A DNA stretch of 41,998 nt from NCBI GenBank assembly GCA_009840945.1, contig VXMU01000113.1:1-41998 (forward strand), in the 5' to 3' direction. Of the stretch, positions 1-8,581 are shown in pieces. A program made the translations under genes and the position numbers. The notes beneath the pieces were generated by a model. It searched no databases. It was not told the DNA's origin and was given only the letters and a program-made list of their open reading frames with translations. The stretch is from Chloroflexota bacterium. Lineage in GTDB: Bacteria > Chloroflexota > Dehalococcoidia > UBA2979. The stretch's first letter is position 1. Each line of letters opens with the position of its first letter.

Positions 1-213
1 GGGGCTCGTCTTTGTTTAGGCGGCGCTGGGGCGGGGGGGGGGCGCGGCGGCCGCCGGCCCCCCCCCCCCCCACCCCTCCCCCCCCCGGGCGCGGGGGCCG
101 GCGCCCGGGGCCGGAGACGGAGGGTCAGCCGAGGTCGGCCGAGGGTCGTGCCCACACGACCTTCGGGGCAGGGTGGATGGGGTCGGGCAGACCGGGTCGA
201 GATCTTTGTGTTG
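1..213. other. Low-complexity contig end
   Basis: The first 120 bases are long runs of G and C with no codon structure that matches a protein. They mirror similar runs at the other end of the window. From about 120 to 213 the sequence looks like ordinary genomic DNA downstream of the first gene and includes a small GTCGTG/CACGAC hairpin near 145-160. I see no gene here; the homopolymer part is best treated as assembly or sequencing artefact. Confidence 0.6.
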
Positions 214-2433
214 TCACTCTTCCCAGGGTCGCCAGAAGGTCGGCCACTCCTGGTAGTCAGTGTCACCCCAGCACACCACCTCACCTGCCCCAGTCAGGGC
301 GCAAGCTCGCGCGTGGCCCGACGTGATCGCCTGATAGCGACCCGGAGGCGGGTCGACCGGCCCGTAGTCAAAAGCCCCGAGCTTCCCGCTGCTGAACGTC
401 CCCCGGCAATGCGCTTCGCCCGTCTCGGTCAGCGCGCAGTCGTGGTAAAGGCCCGTGGCTACGGCGACGTACGTCCCCGCCGGCACATACGGAGGCCAAA
501 CGCGCTCGTGGTCCCAGCAAGCAACTGTGTGTGCATCGGTCACACCGCAGGCGTGGAACCGGCCAACGCTGACCATGCGATACGGGCCGGGCGGCGGCGC
601 GTGGGTGGCCTCCTCCCGAGACGTTCTGAACCAGCAACCGGAGACCCTGGAGCCACCGCAGGCGCCGCTCCAGCGAGCCCAGTAACGGCTGAAGCAGACC
701 ACTTCGCGACTCTCCGAGAGAGCGCACCCGTGACCGCCCCAGCCCAGGCTGATGTTCTCAAGCAGACCCTGCGGGAGATCGGTCTCTTCGGGCCAGCAGA
801 CCACCACCCCCGATGCAGCGAGCGCGCACCCTCCATCGAAGTCGCCCGCACTGACCTCGACGTACGGTTCTGCTGCAGGAGGCGCTCGCCATGGAGGGGA
901 GTTTCCACCCCACCGGACCAACCCGCCTTCATCGGTGATGGCCCAGGTGCTGCCGTGGCCGGCGCTGATGGTGGTGTAGCGACCGCTGGGAACCTGGCTC
1001 TGCCCGAAGTTGTTCCAGCCCCAGCAGACGGCTTCCCGTTCGGCGGTGAGGGCGCAGGTGTGACCCAGACCATCGGTCACCGCAACGTACGGGCCTGAGG
1101 GTGGTGCGGGGCGATCGACCTTGTTCGGCACGCTCTCCCAGCAGACCGCAGTGCCGCTCTCCGCGAGTGCGCACGCGTAGGTGAGGGGCGGCTGGTCCCT
1201 CGAGATCCACAACCACTCCCCCGTGCTGACGGCCACATAGGGGCTGGGAGATGGCTCAGGCGGGGTCATCACCGACAGGGCCCCGCTTACATCTGACGAG
1301 ATAGATGAGCGATCCGCCTCGCAGATGACCGTCCCACTCCCGGTGATTGCGCACGTGTGAAACTCGCCCGGGCTGACCGCCACGTAAAGACCTGCGTCAT
1401 CGCCGGCAGACTGACGGCACCAGTCGTTCACCAGTGAGGAGGGCTCGCCTGCGCCGCTTCGATCGCAGAAGACATCGCCGACCAGCGCATAGTCGCCAGA
1501 TAGGCGGGAAGTTCCCGGGCCATAAGGGGTGAGGTGACCATGCCCGCTCCCCCAACAGATGAGGTCGCCTGCATCAGCGAGAGCGCAAGCCCTCAGAAAG
1601 TGGGCCCCCAGACCCGGGGAATCGTGCCTCATTCGGATTGCGGTGTACGAACCCGGAGGAGGGTCAGGGGGAAACAGCGCCTGGTCGAAGTCTGAGCCCT
1701 CCAGGCCCCAGCAGACGATGGCCCCTTCCTCGGTCAGCGCACACGTGTAGTGACCACTGGGGACGAGGCCACCGACATACCTCATATCCCACGCGATGGC
1801 GGTGTAGCGCGCCTGCGGCGCATCGCGGGAGGGGTCAGGTTCGTTGTCCGCAATCGGGCTTCCCCCCAGCGACCAACACGCGATCTCGCCGTCATCTGTG
1901 ATGGCGCAGGTAGTGTCGTGTTCGGCTTCGATGAACGTGTACGAGCCGGGCGGAGTGTCCCACGCCGCGGCGCTGACAATGTCCCAGCAGACCGCCTCGC
2001 CGTCCTCGGTCAGGGCGCAGGCGTGGGTCCAACCGACCGTGATGTCGGTGTAGACCCCCGCCGGCGCGTCGAGGATTGGAGACTGGGGGAAGCGGGATGT
2101 GCGCGAGTGGGGTTCGACAAGGTCCTTCGGCACCTCGGGTTGAGCAGGAGCTGGGGTCGGCGTGGGACTGGCTGTCGGGTCGGGCGTGGAGGTTGGGGCG
2201 GCGGTGGGTTCCGGTGTGGGCGTCGAGGTCGTCGGCGTGGGTCGACGAGGTGAGGAAGGCGCGGGCACAGCGGTGGCCGTCGGGGTGGCGGTAGGCAATG
2301 GCGCGATTCCCGACTCTGAGGGTTCAGCCGTCGTGGTGGGAGTGGGAGTGGGGGTCGGCGAACCGTCGTCGCAGGCGACAAGCGCCGCGGCAAGCGTCAC
2401 GACGATCAGGAGGCGGCCCGCTCTCGCTTGCAT
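214..2433 (-). CDS. RCC1-repeat surface lipoprotein
   Basis: A 739-residue exported protein. It begins with a hydrophobic signal ending in a lipobox (ALVAC, Cys at about residue 21), so it is probably lipid-anchored outside the membrane. Residues of about 25-100 are a Pro/Thr/Ser stalk. The rest is about 13 repeats of the type YxxIxxGxxHxCALTxxGxxxCWG, the pattern of RCC1/BLIP-II beta-propeller blades; most repeats carry two Cys that could form a disulfide in each blade. The family is diverse and the ligand cannot be read from sequence. The first ~105 codons are also present in a second copy near 5272 because they lie inside the tandem duplication. It follows the CoA-transferase gene but is separated from it by a strong hairpin. 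Confidence 0.8.
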   Translation of the reverse strand: MQARAGRLLIVVTLAAALVACDDGSPTPTPTPTTTAEPSESGIAPLPTATPTATAVPAPSSPRRPTPTTSTPTPEPTAAPTSTPDPTASPTPTPAPAQPEVPKDLVEPHSRTSRFPQSPILDAPAGVYTDITVGWTHACALTEDGEAVCWDIVSAAAWDTPPGSYTFIEAEHDTTCAITDDGEIACWSLGGSPIADNEPDPSRDAPQARYTAIAWDMRYVGGLVPSGHYTCALTEEGAIVCWGLEGSDFDQALFPPDPPPGSYTAIRMRHDSPGLGAHFLRACALADAGDLICWGSGHGHLTPYGPGTSRLSGDYALVGDVFCDRSGAGEPSSLVNDWCRQSAGDDAGLYVAVSPGEFHTCAITGSGTVICEADRSSISSDVSGALSVMTPPEPSPSPYVAVSTGEWLWISRDQPPLTYACALAESGTAVCWESVPNKVDRPAPPSGPYVAVTDGLGHTCALTAEREAVCWGWNNFGQSQVPSGRYTTISAGHGSTWAITDEGGLVRWGGNSPPWRAPPAAEPYVEVSAGDFDGGCALAASGVVVCWPEETDLPQGLLENISLGWGGHGCALSESREVVCFSRYWARWSGACGGSRVSGCWFRTSREEATHAPPPGPYRMVSVGRFHACGVTDAHTVACWDHERVWPPYVPAGTYVAVATGLYHDCALTETGEAHCRGTFSSGKLGAFDYGPVDPPPGRYQAITSGHARACALTGAGEVVCWGDTDYQEWPTFWRPWEE

Positions 2434-2485
2434 GCCAAAAGCGTACCTTGTCGTGGTCGAGCATTACGTCACCCGATGACAGCAA

Positions 2486-2526
2486 CCCTCTCCCCTCCGG
2501 GCGCGACAGGGCCGGAGGGGAGAGGG
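2486..2526 (-). terminator. Long GC-rich hairpin between genes
   Basis: Fifteen perfectly complementary bases (2486-2500 against 2512-2526, arms rich in CTCTCCCCTCCGG and its complement) enclose an 11-base loop. It lies 10 bases after the CoA-transferase stop and 52 bases before the RCC1-like start. There is no clear T run, so it is either a GC-type terminator or an intergenic palindromic repeat. Confidence 0.5.
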
Positions 2527-2536
2527 GCCCGGAGGG

Positions 2537-3775
2537 TCAGGCGAGGTCGACCGGGGGGCGTTCGTCCCATACGACCTGGGCGGCGACGAGGGCCTCCACC
2601 TCGTCGGCGTCGAGGCCGAGCCGCTCGGCGAGCACCTCGCGGGTGTGCTGGCCCATGTCGGGGGACGCGCCGCGGATGCCGCCGGGCGTGCGGGAGAGCT
2701 TCACCGGCGTGTTGACCAGCGGCAGCGTGCCGAGCTTCGGGTGCTCGACCGGCACCAGCATCTCGCGCGCCGCGACCTGCGGGTGCGCCGCCGCCTCGGC
2801 GATGTTGTTCACCGGCCCGCACGGGATCCCGTACGGCTCGAGGCGTTCCAGCCACTCGGCCGTCGGGCGCTTGCGGAACGCCTCGTTGAGCAGCGGCTCG
2901 AGCTCCGCGTGGTTCGCCGAGCGCTGGTGGCTCTCGGCGAATCGAGGGTCGTCGATGAGCTCGACGAGCCCGAGCTCGGAGCAGAGCAGCGCCCACTGGT
3001 TGGGCACTCCCCACGCGAGCGCGATCACGAGATGGCCGTCGGCAGTGGGGAACGCCTGGAACGGGACGGCCCAGGAATGCCTCGTGCCCATCGGCTCGGG
3101 CGTCTGACCGGTGAGGTGGTAGCGCAGGAACGCGTTCTCGAGGATGGCGAGCTGGCAGTCGAGCATCGAGACGTCGACGAACTGGCCGAGGCCGGACTGG
3201 TCGCGCTCGCGCAGCGCGGAGAGCACGCCCACCGCGCCGAAGAGCCCGCCCGCGATGTCACCGAGCGAGAGCCCGGGCCGCACGGGCCCGCCGCCGGGCT
3301 CGCCGGTGATCGACATCACGCCGCCCGCGCCCTGCACGACCACGTCGAGGGCAGGGCGGTCGCGCATCGGCCCCGACTGCCCGTAGCCGGAGATGGCGAG
3401 GTAGACGAGCTTCGGGTGCACCTCGGCGAGGGTCTCGTAGCCGAGGCCGAGTCGTTCGAGGGTGCCGGGTCGGAAGTTCTCGACGATCACGTCGAACTCG
3501 GGGACGAGCCGCAGGAACAGCTCGCGGCCCTCGTCGAGCTTGAGGTCGATGGCAATGCTGCGCTTGCCGCGGTTGATGCTGAAGAAGTAGCCCGACTCGC
3601 CGTCCACCAGCGGGCCGGTGGTGCGCGCCACGTCGCCGAAGGGCGGGCGCTCGCACTTCACCACGTCGGCGCCGAGGTCGGCGAGCACCATCGTGCAGTA
3701 GGGGCCGGCGAGCACCCAGCTGAGGTCCAGCACCCGCACGCCCGCGAGCGGGCCGCCGTTCGTGTCCCCGGTCAT
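2537..3775 (-). CDS. CaiB/BaiF-type CoA-transferase (first copy)
   Basis: A 412-residue class III CoA-transferase, which moves CoA between an acyl-CoA donor and a carboxylic acid through enzyme-bound anhydride intermediates. The N-terminal GVRVLDLSWVLAGPYC, the INRGKRSIAIDLK segment and the NFRPGTLERLGLGY motif are typical. Asp173 in LSLGDIAGG sits where the catalytic Asp of the family is expected. Length is normal. The start ATG overlaps the stop of the EamA gene by four bases (ATGA), so the two are translated together. The protein is identical to the copy at 5376-6614. The substrate is unknown; carnitine, oxalate and many other acids are used within the family. Confidence 0.9.
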   Translation of the reverse strand: MTGDTNGGPLAGVRVLDLSWVLAGPYCTMVLADLGADVVKCERPPFGDVARTTGPLVDGESGYFFSINRGKRSIAIDLKLDEGRELFLRLVPEFDVIVENFRPGTLERLGLGYETLAEVHPKLVYLAISGYGQSGPMRDRPALDVVVQGAGGVMSITGEPGGGPVRPGLSLGDIAGGLFGAVGVLSALRERDQSGLGQFVDVSMLDCQLAILENAFLRYHLTGQTPEPMGTRHSWAVPFQAFPTADGHLVIALAWGVPNQWALLCSELGLVELIDDPRFAESHQRSANHAELEPLLNEAFRKRPTAEWLERLEPYGIPCGPVNNIAEAAAHPQVAAREMLVPVEHPKLGTLPLVNTPVKLSRTPGGIRGASPDMGQHTREVLAERLGLDADEVEALVAAQVVWDERPPVDLA

Positions 3776-4710
3776 CGCGTCTCCTCGCTTCCGTGTCCCG
3801 TGGCCGCGCCGAGCGGGACGCCCGGCCCGCCACGCAGCGCCACGTAGACCCCCGAGAGCAGCACGGCTGCCCCGACCAGTTCGAGCAGTGTAGGGGGCTC
3901 ATCGAGCAGCGTGGCGCCGATCAGCGCCGCGCCCACGGGCTCGCCGAGCGCCGCCACGGTGACCATCACGGCGGGCAGCGAGCCCAGCGCCCACGTCAGC
4001 GAGCCGTGCCCGATGAGCTGCGGCACCAGCGCCAGCAGCACGATGAACCCGTACGCGTCCCCCGGATGCCCCGTGACGGAGCCGCCCGTGAGCGTGAGCG
4101 TCACGAGGAGCGCGCAGGCCCCGACGCTGTTCACGATCGCCGCGTAGCTCACGTTCGAGAGCTTCGCGCGCGCCCGCCGCCCGGCGAGGAAGTACCCGGC
4201 GACGAACGCCGCGCCGAGCAGCGCGAAGAAGTCGCCGCGCAGCGACGTGGCCTCGCCGAAGTCCTCGCCCGCGAGCATCAGCGCGCCCGACGTGGAGATG
4301 GCGATGCCGAGCATGAGCGGGCGCGTGAGGCGTTCGCCGAGCAGCAGCCAGCCGCCGACGCCGGCGAAGAGCGGCTGCGTCGCCACGATCGCCGTGCTCG
4401 CCACGAGCGAGGTGTCCTGCACCGATGCCACCCAGAAGCCGAAGTGCGCGCCGATGCACAGCCCCGCCAGCGCGATCACCGCGAGGTCGCCTCGGCCCAG
4501 CGAGCGCAGCTCGCCGCGCCGCAGCAGGACCGTGACGACGAGGAACGGGACGGCGGCGAACGTGAGCCGCAGCGCCGCGACCGTGAGCGCGGGCGCCTCG
4601 GCGAGCCGGATCAGCGGCGCCGCCCACGAAATCGCGGAGACGCCGACGAGCAGCGCGAGCCACTCGCGGACCTGCATGCGCGTGCGAGCCTGGGGGAGTG
4701 GTGTCGTCAC
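3772..4710 (-). CDS. EamA/DMT-family transporter (first copy)
   Basis: A 312-residue membrane protein with about ten hydrophobic segments arranged as two EamA repeats, typical of drug/metabolite transporters of the inner membrane. The motifs STAIVATQPLFAGVGGWLLLGERL and LGEPVGAALIGATLLDEPP are the usual repeat signature at the end of each half. It overlaps the CoA-transferase start by four bases. The exported or imported compound cannot be inferred; the coupling suggests a link to the organic acid or CoA ester handled by the transferase. Identical to the copy at 6611-7549. Confidence 0.9.
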   Translation of the reverse strand: MTTPLPQARTRMQVREWLALLVGVSAISWAAPLIRLAEAPALTVAALRLTFAAVPFLVVTVLLRRGELRSLGRGDLAVIALAGLCIGAHFGFWVASVQDTSLVASTAIVATQPLFAGVGGWLLLGERLTRPLMLGIAISTSGALMLAGEDFGEATSLRGDFFALLGAAFVAGYFLAGRRARAKLSNVSYAAIVNSVGACALLVTLTLTGGSVTGHPGDAYGFIVLLALVPQLIGHGSLTWALGSLPAVMVTVAALGEPVGAALIGATLLDEPPTLLELVGAAVLLSGVYVALRGGPGVPLGAATGHGSEETR

Positions 4711-4714
4711 GGCG

Positions 4715-5272
4715 TCACGCTAGCACCCCGCCCGGCCGAGGTGACGCCTCTGCGAGCGCTACGAGCCGCCGTACTCCTCGAGGATGTCCTCGATCATCTC
4801 CCGCAGCTCGCCGGGCCGCGGCGCTGTGTGGAGGCGCCTCTGCACGTCGTCCGAGTTCGGCGCGATGGTGGCAAAGTTGGGGTGATAGTCGAGCTCCAGA
4901 TCCCGAGCGAGCGCGCGATCCGCGCTCCTGGCGTAGTCGAGGATCACGAAGTTCGACAAGGTCCTTCGGCACCTCGGGTTGAGCAGGAGCTGGGGTCGGC
5001 GTGGGACTGGCTGTCGGGTCGGGCGTGGAGGTTGGGGCGGCGGTGGGTTCCGGTGTGGGCGTCGAGGTCGTCGGCGTGGGTCGACGAGGTGAGGAAGGCG
5101 CGGGCACAGCGGTGGCCGTCGGGGTGGCGGTAGGCAATGGCGCGATTCCCGACTCTGAGGGTTCAGCCGTCGTGGTGGGAGTGGGAGTGGGGGTCGGCGA
5201 ACCGTCGTCGCAGGCGACAAGCGCCGCGGCAAGCGTCACGACGATCAGGAGGCGGCCCGCTCTCGCTTGCAT
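4715..5272 (-). pseudogene. Chimeric truncated RCC1-lipoprotein gene at the duplication joint
   Basis: The first ~105 residues (signal peptide, lipobox and P/T stalk) are identical to those of the 214-2433 lipoprotein. At the joint the frame runs into the thioredoxin-like remnant in the wrong frame and ends after 185 residues at 4715, giving an Arg/Ala-rich tail with no recognisable fold. All RCC1 repeats are missing. If expressed it would be a lipid-anchored stalk with a nonsense tail. Confidence 0.8.
4759..4954 (-). pseudogene. 3' remnant of thioredoxin-like gene made by the duplication
   Basis: This repeats the last ~65 codons of the selenoprotein-like gene at 7598-8557, from the NFVILDY segment to the C-terminal EEYGGS. 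It lacks the signal sequence, stalk, the UGA codon and the active site. It is joined at 4951-4954 to the 5' part of an RCC1-like gene but in a different frame, so it is unlikely to be a functional protein. Confidence 0.85.
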
Positions 5273-5324
5273 GCCAAAAGCGTACCTTGTCGTGGTCGAG
5301 CATTACGTCACCCGATGACAGCAA

Positions 5325-5365
5325 CCCTCTCCCCTCCGGGCGCGACAGGGCCGGAGGGGAGAGGG
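5325..5365 (-). terminator. Duplicated GC-rich hairpin
   Basis: Exact second copy of the 15-bp stem and 11-base loop found at 2486-2526, lying after the second CoA-transferase gene and before the truncated RCC1-like gene. Confidence 0.5.
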
Positions 5366-5375
5366 GCCCGGAGGG

Positions 5376-6614
5376 TCAGGCGAGGTCGACCGGGGGGCGT
5401 TCGTCCCATACGACCTGGGCGGCGACGAGGGCCTCCACCTCGTCGGCGTCGAGGCCGAGCCGCTCGGCGAGCACCTCGCGGGTGTGCTGGCCCATGTCGG
5501 GGGACGCGCCGCGGATGCCGCCGGGCGTGCGGGAGAGCTTCACCGGCGTGTTGACCAGCGGCAGCGTGCCGAGCTTCGGGTGCTCGACCGGCACCAGCAT
5601 CTCGCGCGCCGCGACCTGCGGGTGCGCCGCCGCCTCGGCGATGTTGTTCACCGGCCCGCACGGGATCCCGTACGGCTCGAGGCGTTCCAGCCACTCGGCC
5701 GTCGGGCGCTTGCGGAACGCCTCGTTGAGCAGCGGCTCGAGCTCCGCGTGGTTCGCCGAGCGCTGGTGGCTCTCGGCGAATCGAGGGTCGTCGATGAGCT
5801 CGACGAGCCCGAGCTCGGAGCAGAGCAGCGCCCACTGGTTGGGCACTCCCCACGCGAGCGCGATCACGAGATGGCCGTCGGCAGTGGGGAACGCCTGGAA
5901 CGGGACGGCCCAGGAATGCCTCGTGCCCATCGGCTCGGGCGTCTGACCGGTGAGGTGGTAGCGCAGGAACGCGTTCTCGAGGATGGCGAGCTGGCAGTCG
6001 AGCATCGAGACGTCGACGAACTGGCCGAGGCCGGACTGGTCGCGCTCGCGCAGCGCGGAGAGCACGCCCACCGCGCCGAAGAGCCCGCCCGCGATGTCAC
6101 CGAGCGAGAGCCCGGGCCGCACGGGCCCGCCGCCGGGCTCGCCGGTGATCGACATCACGCCGCCCGCGCCCTGCACGACCACGTCGAGGGCAGGGCGGTC
6201 GCGCATCGGCCCCGACTGCCCGTAGCCGGAGATGGCGAGGTAGACGAGCTTCGGGTGCACCTCGGCGAGGGTCTCGTAGCCGAGGCCGAGTCGTTCGAGG
6301 GTGCCGGGTCGGAAGTTCTCGACGATCACGTCGAACTCGGGGACGAGCCGCAGGAACAGCTCGCGGCCCTCGTCGAGCTTGAGGTCGATGGCAATGCTGC
6401 GCTTGCCGCGGTTGATGCTGAAGAAGTAGCCCGACTCGCCGTCCACCAGCGGGCCGGTGGTGCGCGCCACGTCGCCGAAGGGCGGGCGCTCGCACTTCAC
6501 CACGTCGGCGCCGAGGTCGGCGAGCACCATCGTGCAGTAGGGGCCGGCGAGCACCCAGCTGAGGTCCAGCACCCGCACGCCCGCGAGCGGGCCGCCGTTC
6601 GTGTCCCCGGTCAT
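5376..6614 (-). CDS. CaiB/BaiF-type CoA-transferase (second copy)
   Basis: Identical 412-residue class III CoA-transferase, with the catalytic-position Asp173 in LSLGDIAGG. This is the copy directly downstream of the complete redox operon and its own EamA gene, so it keeps the original upstream context. The start overlaps the EamA stop by four bases. Confidence 0.9.
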   Translation of the reverse strand: MTGDTNGGPLAGVRVLDLSWVLAGPYCTMVLADLGADVVKCERPPFGDVARTTGPLVDGESGYFFSINRGKRSIAIDLKLDEGRELFLRLVPEFDVIVENFRPGTLERLGLGYETLAEVHPKLVYLAISGYGQSGPMRDRPALDVVVQGAGGVMSITGEPGGGPVRPGLSLGDIAGGLFGAVGVLSALRERDQSGLGQFVDVSMLDCQLAILENAFLRYHLTGQTPEPMGTRHSWAVPFQAFPTADGHLVIALAWGVPNQWALLCSELGLVELIDDPRFAESHQRSANHAELEPLLNEAFRKRPTAEWLERLEPYGIPCGPVNNIAEAAAHPQVAAREMLVPVEHPKLGTLPLVNTPVKLSRTPGGIRGASPDMGQHTREVLAERLGLDADEVEALVAAQVVWDERPPVDLA

Positions 6615-7549
6615 CGCGTCTCCTCGCTTCCGTGTCCCGTGGCCGCGCCGAGCGGGACGCCCGGCCCGCCACGCAGCGCCACGTAGACCCCCGAGAGCAG
6701 CACGGCTGCCCCGACCAGTTCGAGCAGTGTAGGGGGCTCATCGAGCAGCGTGGCGCCGATCAGCGCCGCGCCCACGGGCTCGCCGAGCGCCGCCACGGTG
6801 ACCATCACGGCGGGCAGCGAGCCCAGCGCCCACGTCAGCGAGCCGTGCCCGATGAGCTGCGGCACCAGCGCCAGCAGCACGATGAACCCGTACGCGTCCC
6901 CCGGATGCCCCGTGACGGAGCCGCCCGTGAGCGTGAGCGTCACGAGGAGCGCGCAGGCCCCGACGCTGTTCACGATCGCCGCGTAGCTCACGTTCGAGAG
7001 CTTCGCGCGCGCCCGCCGCCCGGCGAGGAAGTACCCGGCGACGAACGCCGCGCCGAGCAGCGCGAAGAAGTCGCCGCGCAGCGACGTGGCCTCGCCGAAG
7101 TCCTCGCCCGCGAGCATCAGCGCGCCCGACGTGGAGATGGCGATGCCGAGCATGAGCGGGCGCGTGAGGCGTTCGCCGAGCAGCAGCCAGCCGCCGACGC
7201 CGGCGAAGAGCGGCTGCGTCGCCACGATCGCCGTGCTCGCCACGAGCGAGGTGTCCTGCACCGATGCCACCCAGAAGCCGAAGTGCGCGCCGATGCACAG
7301 CCCCGCCAGCGCGATCACCGCGAGGTCGCCTCGGCCCAGCGAGCGCAGCTCGCCGCGCCGCAGCAGGACCGTGACGACGAGGAACGGGACGGCGGCGAAC
7401 GTGAGCCGCAGCGCCGCGACCGTGAGCGCGGGCGCCTCGGCGAGCCGGATCAGCGGCGCCGCCCACGAAATCGCGGAGACGCCGACGAGCAGCGCGAGCC
7501 ACTCGCGGACCTGCATGCGCGTGCGAGCCTGGGGGAGTGGTGTCGTCAC
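6611..7549 (-). CDS. EamA/DMT-family transporter (second copy)
   Basis: Identical to 3772-4710: 312 residues, about ten membrane segments, two EamA repeats. It starts 48 bases after the stop of the upstream selenoprotein-like gene on the same strand, so it may be read through from the redox operon. Confidence 0.9.
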   Translation of the reverse strand: MTTPLPQARTRMQVREWLALLVGVSAISWAAPLIRLAEAPALTVAALRLTFAAVPFLVVTVLLRRGELRSLGRGDLAVIALAGLCIGAHFGFWVASVQDTSLVASTAIVATQPLFAGVGGWLLLGERLTRPLMLGIAISTSGALMLAGEDFGEATSLRGDFFALLGAAFVAGYFLAGRRARAKLSNVSYAAIVNSVGACALLVTLTLTGGSVTGHPGDAYGFIVLLALVPQLIGHGSLTWALGSLPAVMVTVAALGEPVGAALIGATLLDEPPTLLELVGAAVLLSGVYVALRGGPGVPLGAATGHGSEETR

Positions 7550-7597
7550 GGCGTCACGCTAGCACCCCGCCCGGCCGAGGTGACGCCTCTGCGAGCG

Positions 7598-8557
7598 CTA
7601 CGAGCCGCCGTACTCCTCGAGGATGTCCTCGATCATCTCCCGCAGCTCGCCGGGCCGCGGCGCTGTGTGGAGGCGCCTCTGCACGTCGTCCGAGTTCGGC
7701 GCGATGGTGGCAAAGTTGGGGTGATAGTCGAGCTCCAGATCCCGAGCGAGCGCGCGATCCGCGCTCCTGGCGTAGTCGAGGATCACGAAGTTCACCCGGT
7801 CCTGGAACTCTAGTCGGAGCCCGTTCACGACAGGCCGTGCCCTGCGGCAGTGGGGTCAGGTTTCGGAGCTGACGACGACGAGCGTCGGCCTCCCGTTCAC
7901 GGGGAGCCACGCTCCCGTCGAATCGACACGGTCGTCTGACAGGTCGTCGGCGGTCACCGTGACTGCTGGGCCGGTCGGGAAGTCGTACTCGGGCTCGGGC
8001 GTCGGGCTCGCCGTCACGGTCGCCTCGGGTGTTGCCGTCGAGGTGGCCTCGGGGGTTGCGGTCGCCGTTGCGACGGCCGTCGAGGTGGCCTCGGGGGTCG
8101 CAGTCGCGGTCGCGACGGCTGTCGCGGTCGCCTCGGGAGTTGCCGTCGTCGTCGCCGCGGCCGTCGCGACTGCGGTCGCCGTTGCCGTGGCTGTCGAGGT
8201 CGGCGTCGGGTCGGGCGTGGCCGTCACGCGGATGGTTGGCGGCTGCGTGGCGGTCGGGCGGGGCGTCGGCGCTGCGGTGGGGGTAGGCGCGGCGGTTGCC
8301 GTCGCCGTCCGCGTGGCGGTCGCGGTAGCCGTCGCGGTCTGCGTGGCGGTGGCCGTAGCCGTCGCTGTCCCGGTCGTGGTCGCCGTCTCGGTCTCGGTCG
8401 CCGTCGCGGTCTGGGTCGCCAGCGCCGCCGTGGCGACGCTCTCCGGCTCGGCCGGCTCCTCGTCGTCGCCGGTGCAGGCGACCACGAGCGCCGCGGCGAG
8501 GGCGAGCGCGGCCACGGCGAGGAGCGAGCGTCTGGGTGGGCCCTCGGGCCTGCTCAT
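7598..8557 (-). CDS. Probable selenocysteine thioredoxin-like lipoprotein (UPHC)
   Basis: Read as one 319-residue protein with TGA at 7856-7858 decoded as Sec234. The start ATG follows a GGAGG site 24 bases after the upstream paralogue. The signal ends in a lipobox (LVVAC), then comes a very long Ala/Thr/Pro stalk (about residues 30-190) and a thioredoxin-like domain. The frame stays open and homologous on both sides of the TGA: GRPTLVVVSSET before it, PHC and RARPVVNGLRLEFQDRVNFV after it, closely matching the neighbour at 8582-9097. The TGA occupies the first Cys of a CxxC motif, giving U-P-H-C, like the CPHC of DsbA. A cis-Pro-like segment (YHPNFATI) follows. The expected role is thiol/disulfide or peroxide chemistry outside the membrane. 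If TGA were a stop, the product would be a stalk with no active site. Its 3' end was copied into the duplication. Confidence 0.8.
7819..7835 (-). promoter_or_regulatory. SECIS-like hairpin after UGA, second redoxin
   Basis: On the coding strand, bases 21-37 after the TGA form GCCTGT / ACGGGC, a six-pair stem with one U-G pair and the loop CGTGA. The equivalent hairpin in the neighbouring gene starts at exactly the same distance. Bacterial SECIS elements lie just inside the coding region after UGA and usually have a G in the first two loop positions, as here. The U-G pair in place of C-G keeps the stem despite the base change. Confidence 0.6.
8037..8162. repeat. 42-bp tandem repeats coding the Ala/Thr/Pro stalk
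   Basis: Three imperfect units of 42 bp begin at 8037, 8079 and 8121 (gtcgaggtggcctcgggggt and variants). Each encodes 14 residues of the TPEATxTAVATATA type in the stalk of the lipoprotein. Such repeats readily expand and contract, so stalk length probably varies between strains. Confidence 0.8.
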
Positions 8558-8581
8558 GGGACCTCCGCCCTCGCCCGCCCG

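Larger units (their letters stand above)
2112..4954. repeat. Tandem duplication, copy 1 of 2
   Basis: This segment recurs immediately downstream at 4951-7793 with an offset of 2,839 bp. The translated proteins in both copies are identical, and the stretches of DNA compared by eye show no difference. The match stops at 2111/4950 on the left and at 4955/7794 on the right, so the two copies share the four bases GTTC at 4951-4954. The unit holds the first ~105 codons of the RCC1-like gene, the CoA-transferase, the EamA gene and the last ~65 codons of a thioredoxin-like gene. Confidence 0.95.
4951..7793. repeat. Tandem duplication, copy 2 of 2
   Basis: Second copy of the 2,839-bp unit. Its right edge lies inside the complete selenoprotein-like gene (7598-8557) and its left edge inside the duplicated 5' part of the RCC1-like gene. 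The ancestral order was therefore thioredoxin-like, EamA, CoA-transferase, RCC1-like, and the duplication created one chimeric junction near 4951-4954. Confidence 0.95.

Noticed and set aside
12-326. Plus-strand frame of 104 codons at the contig start
   Set aside because: It is a Pro/Arg/Gly-rich reading of G and C homopolymers that continues into the opposite strand of the RCC1-like gene.
8037-8420. Tandem repeats considered as a CRISPR array
   Set aside because: The units abut without spacers, encode a regular Ala/Thr/Pro stalk in frame and have no cas genes nearby.
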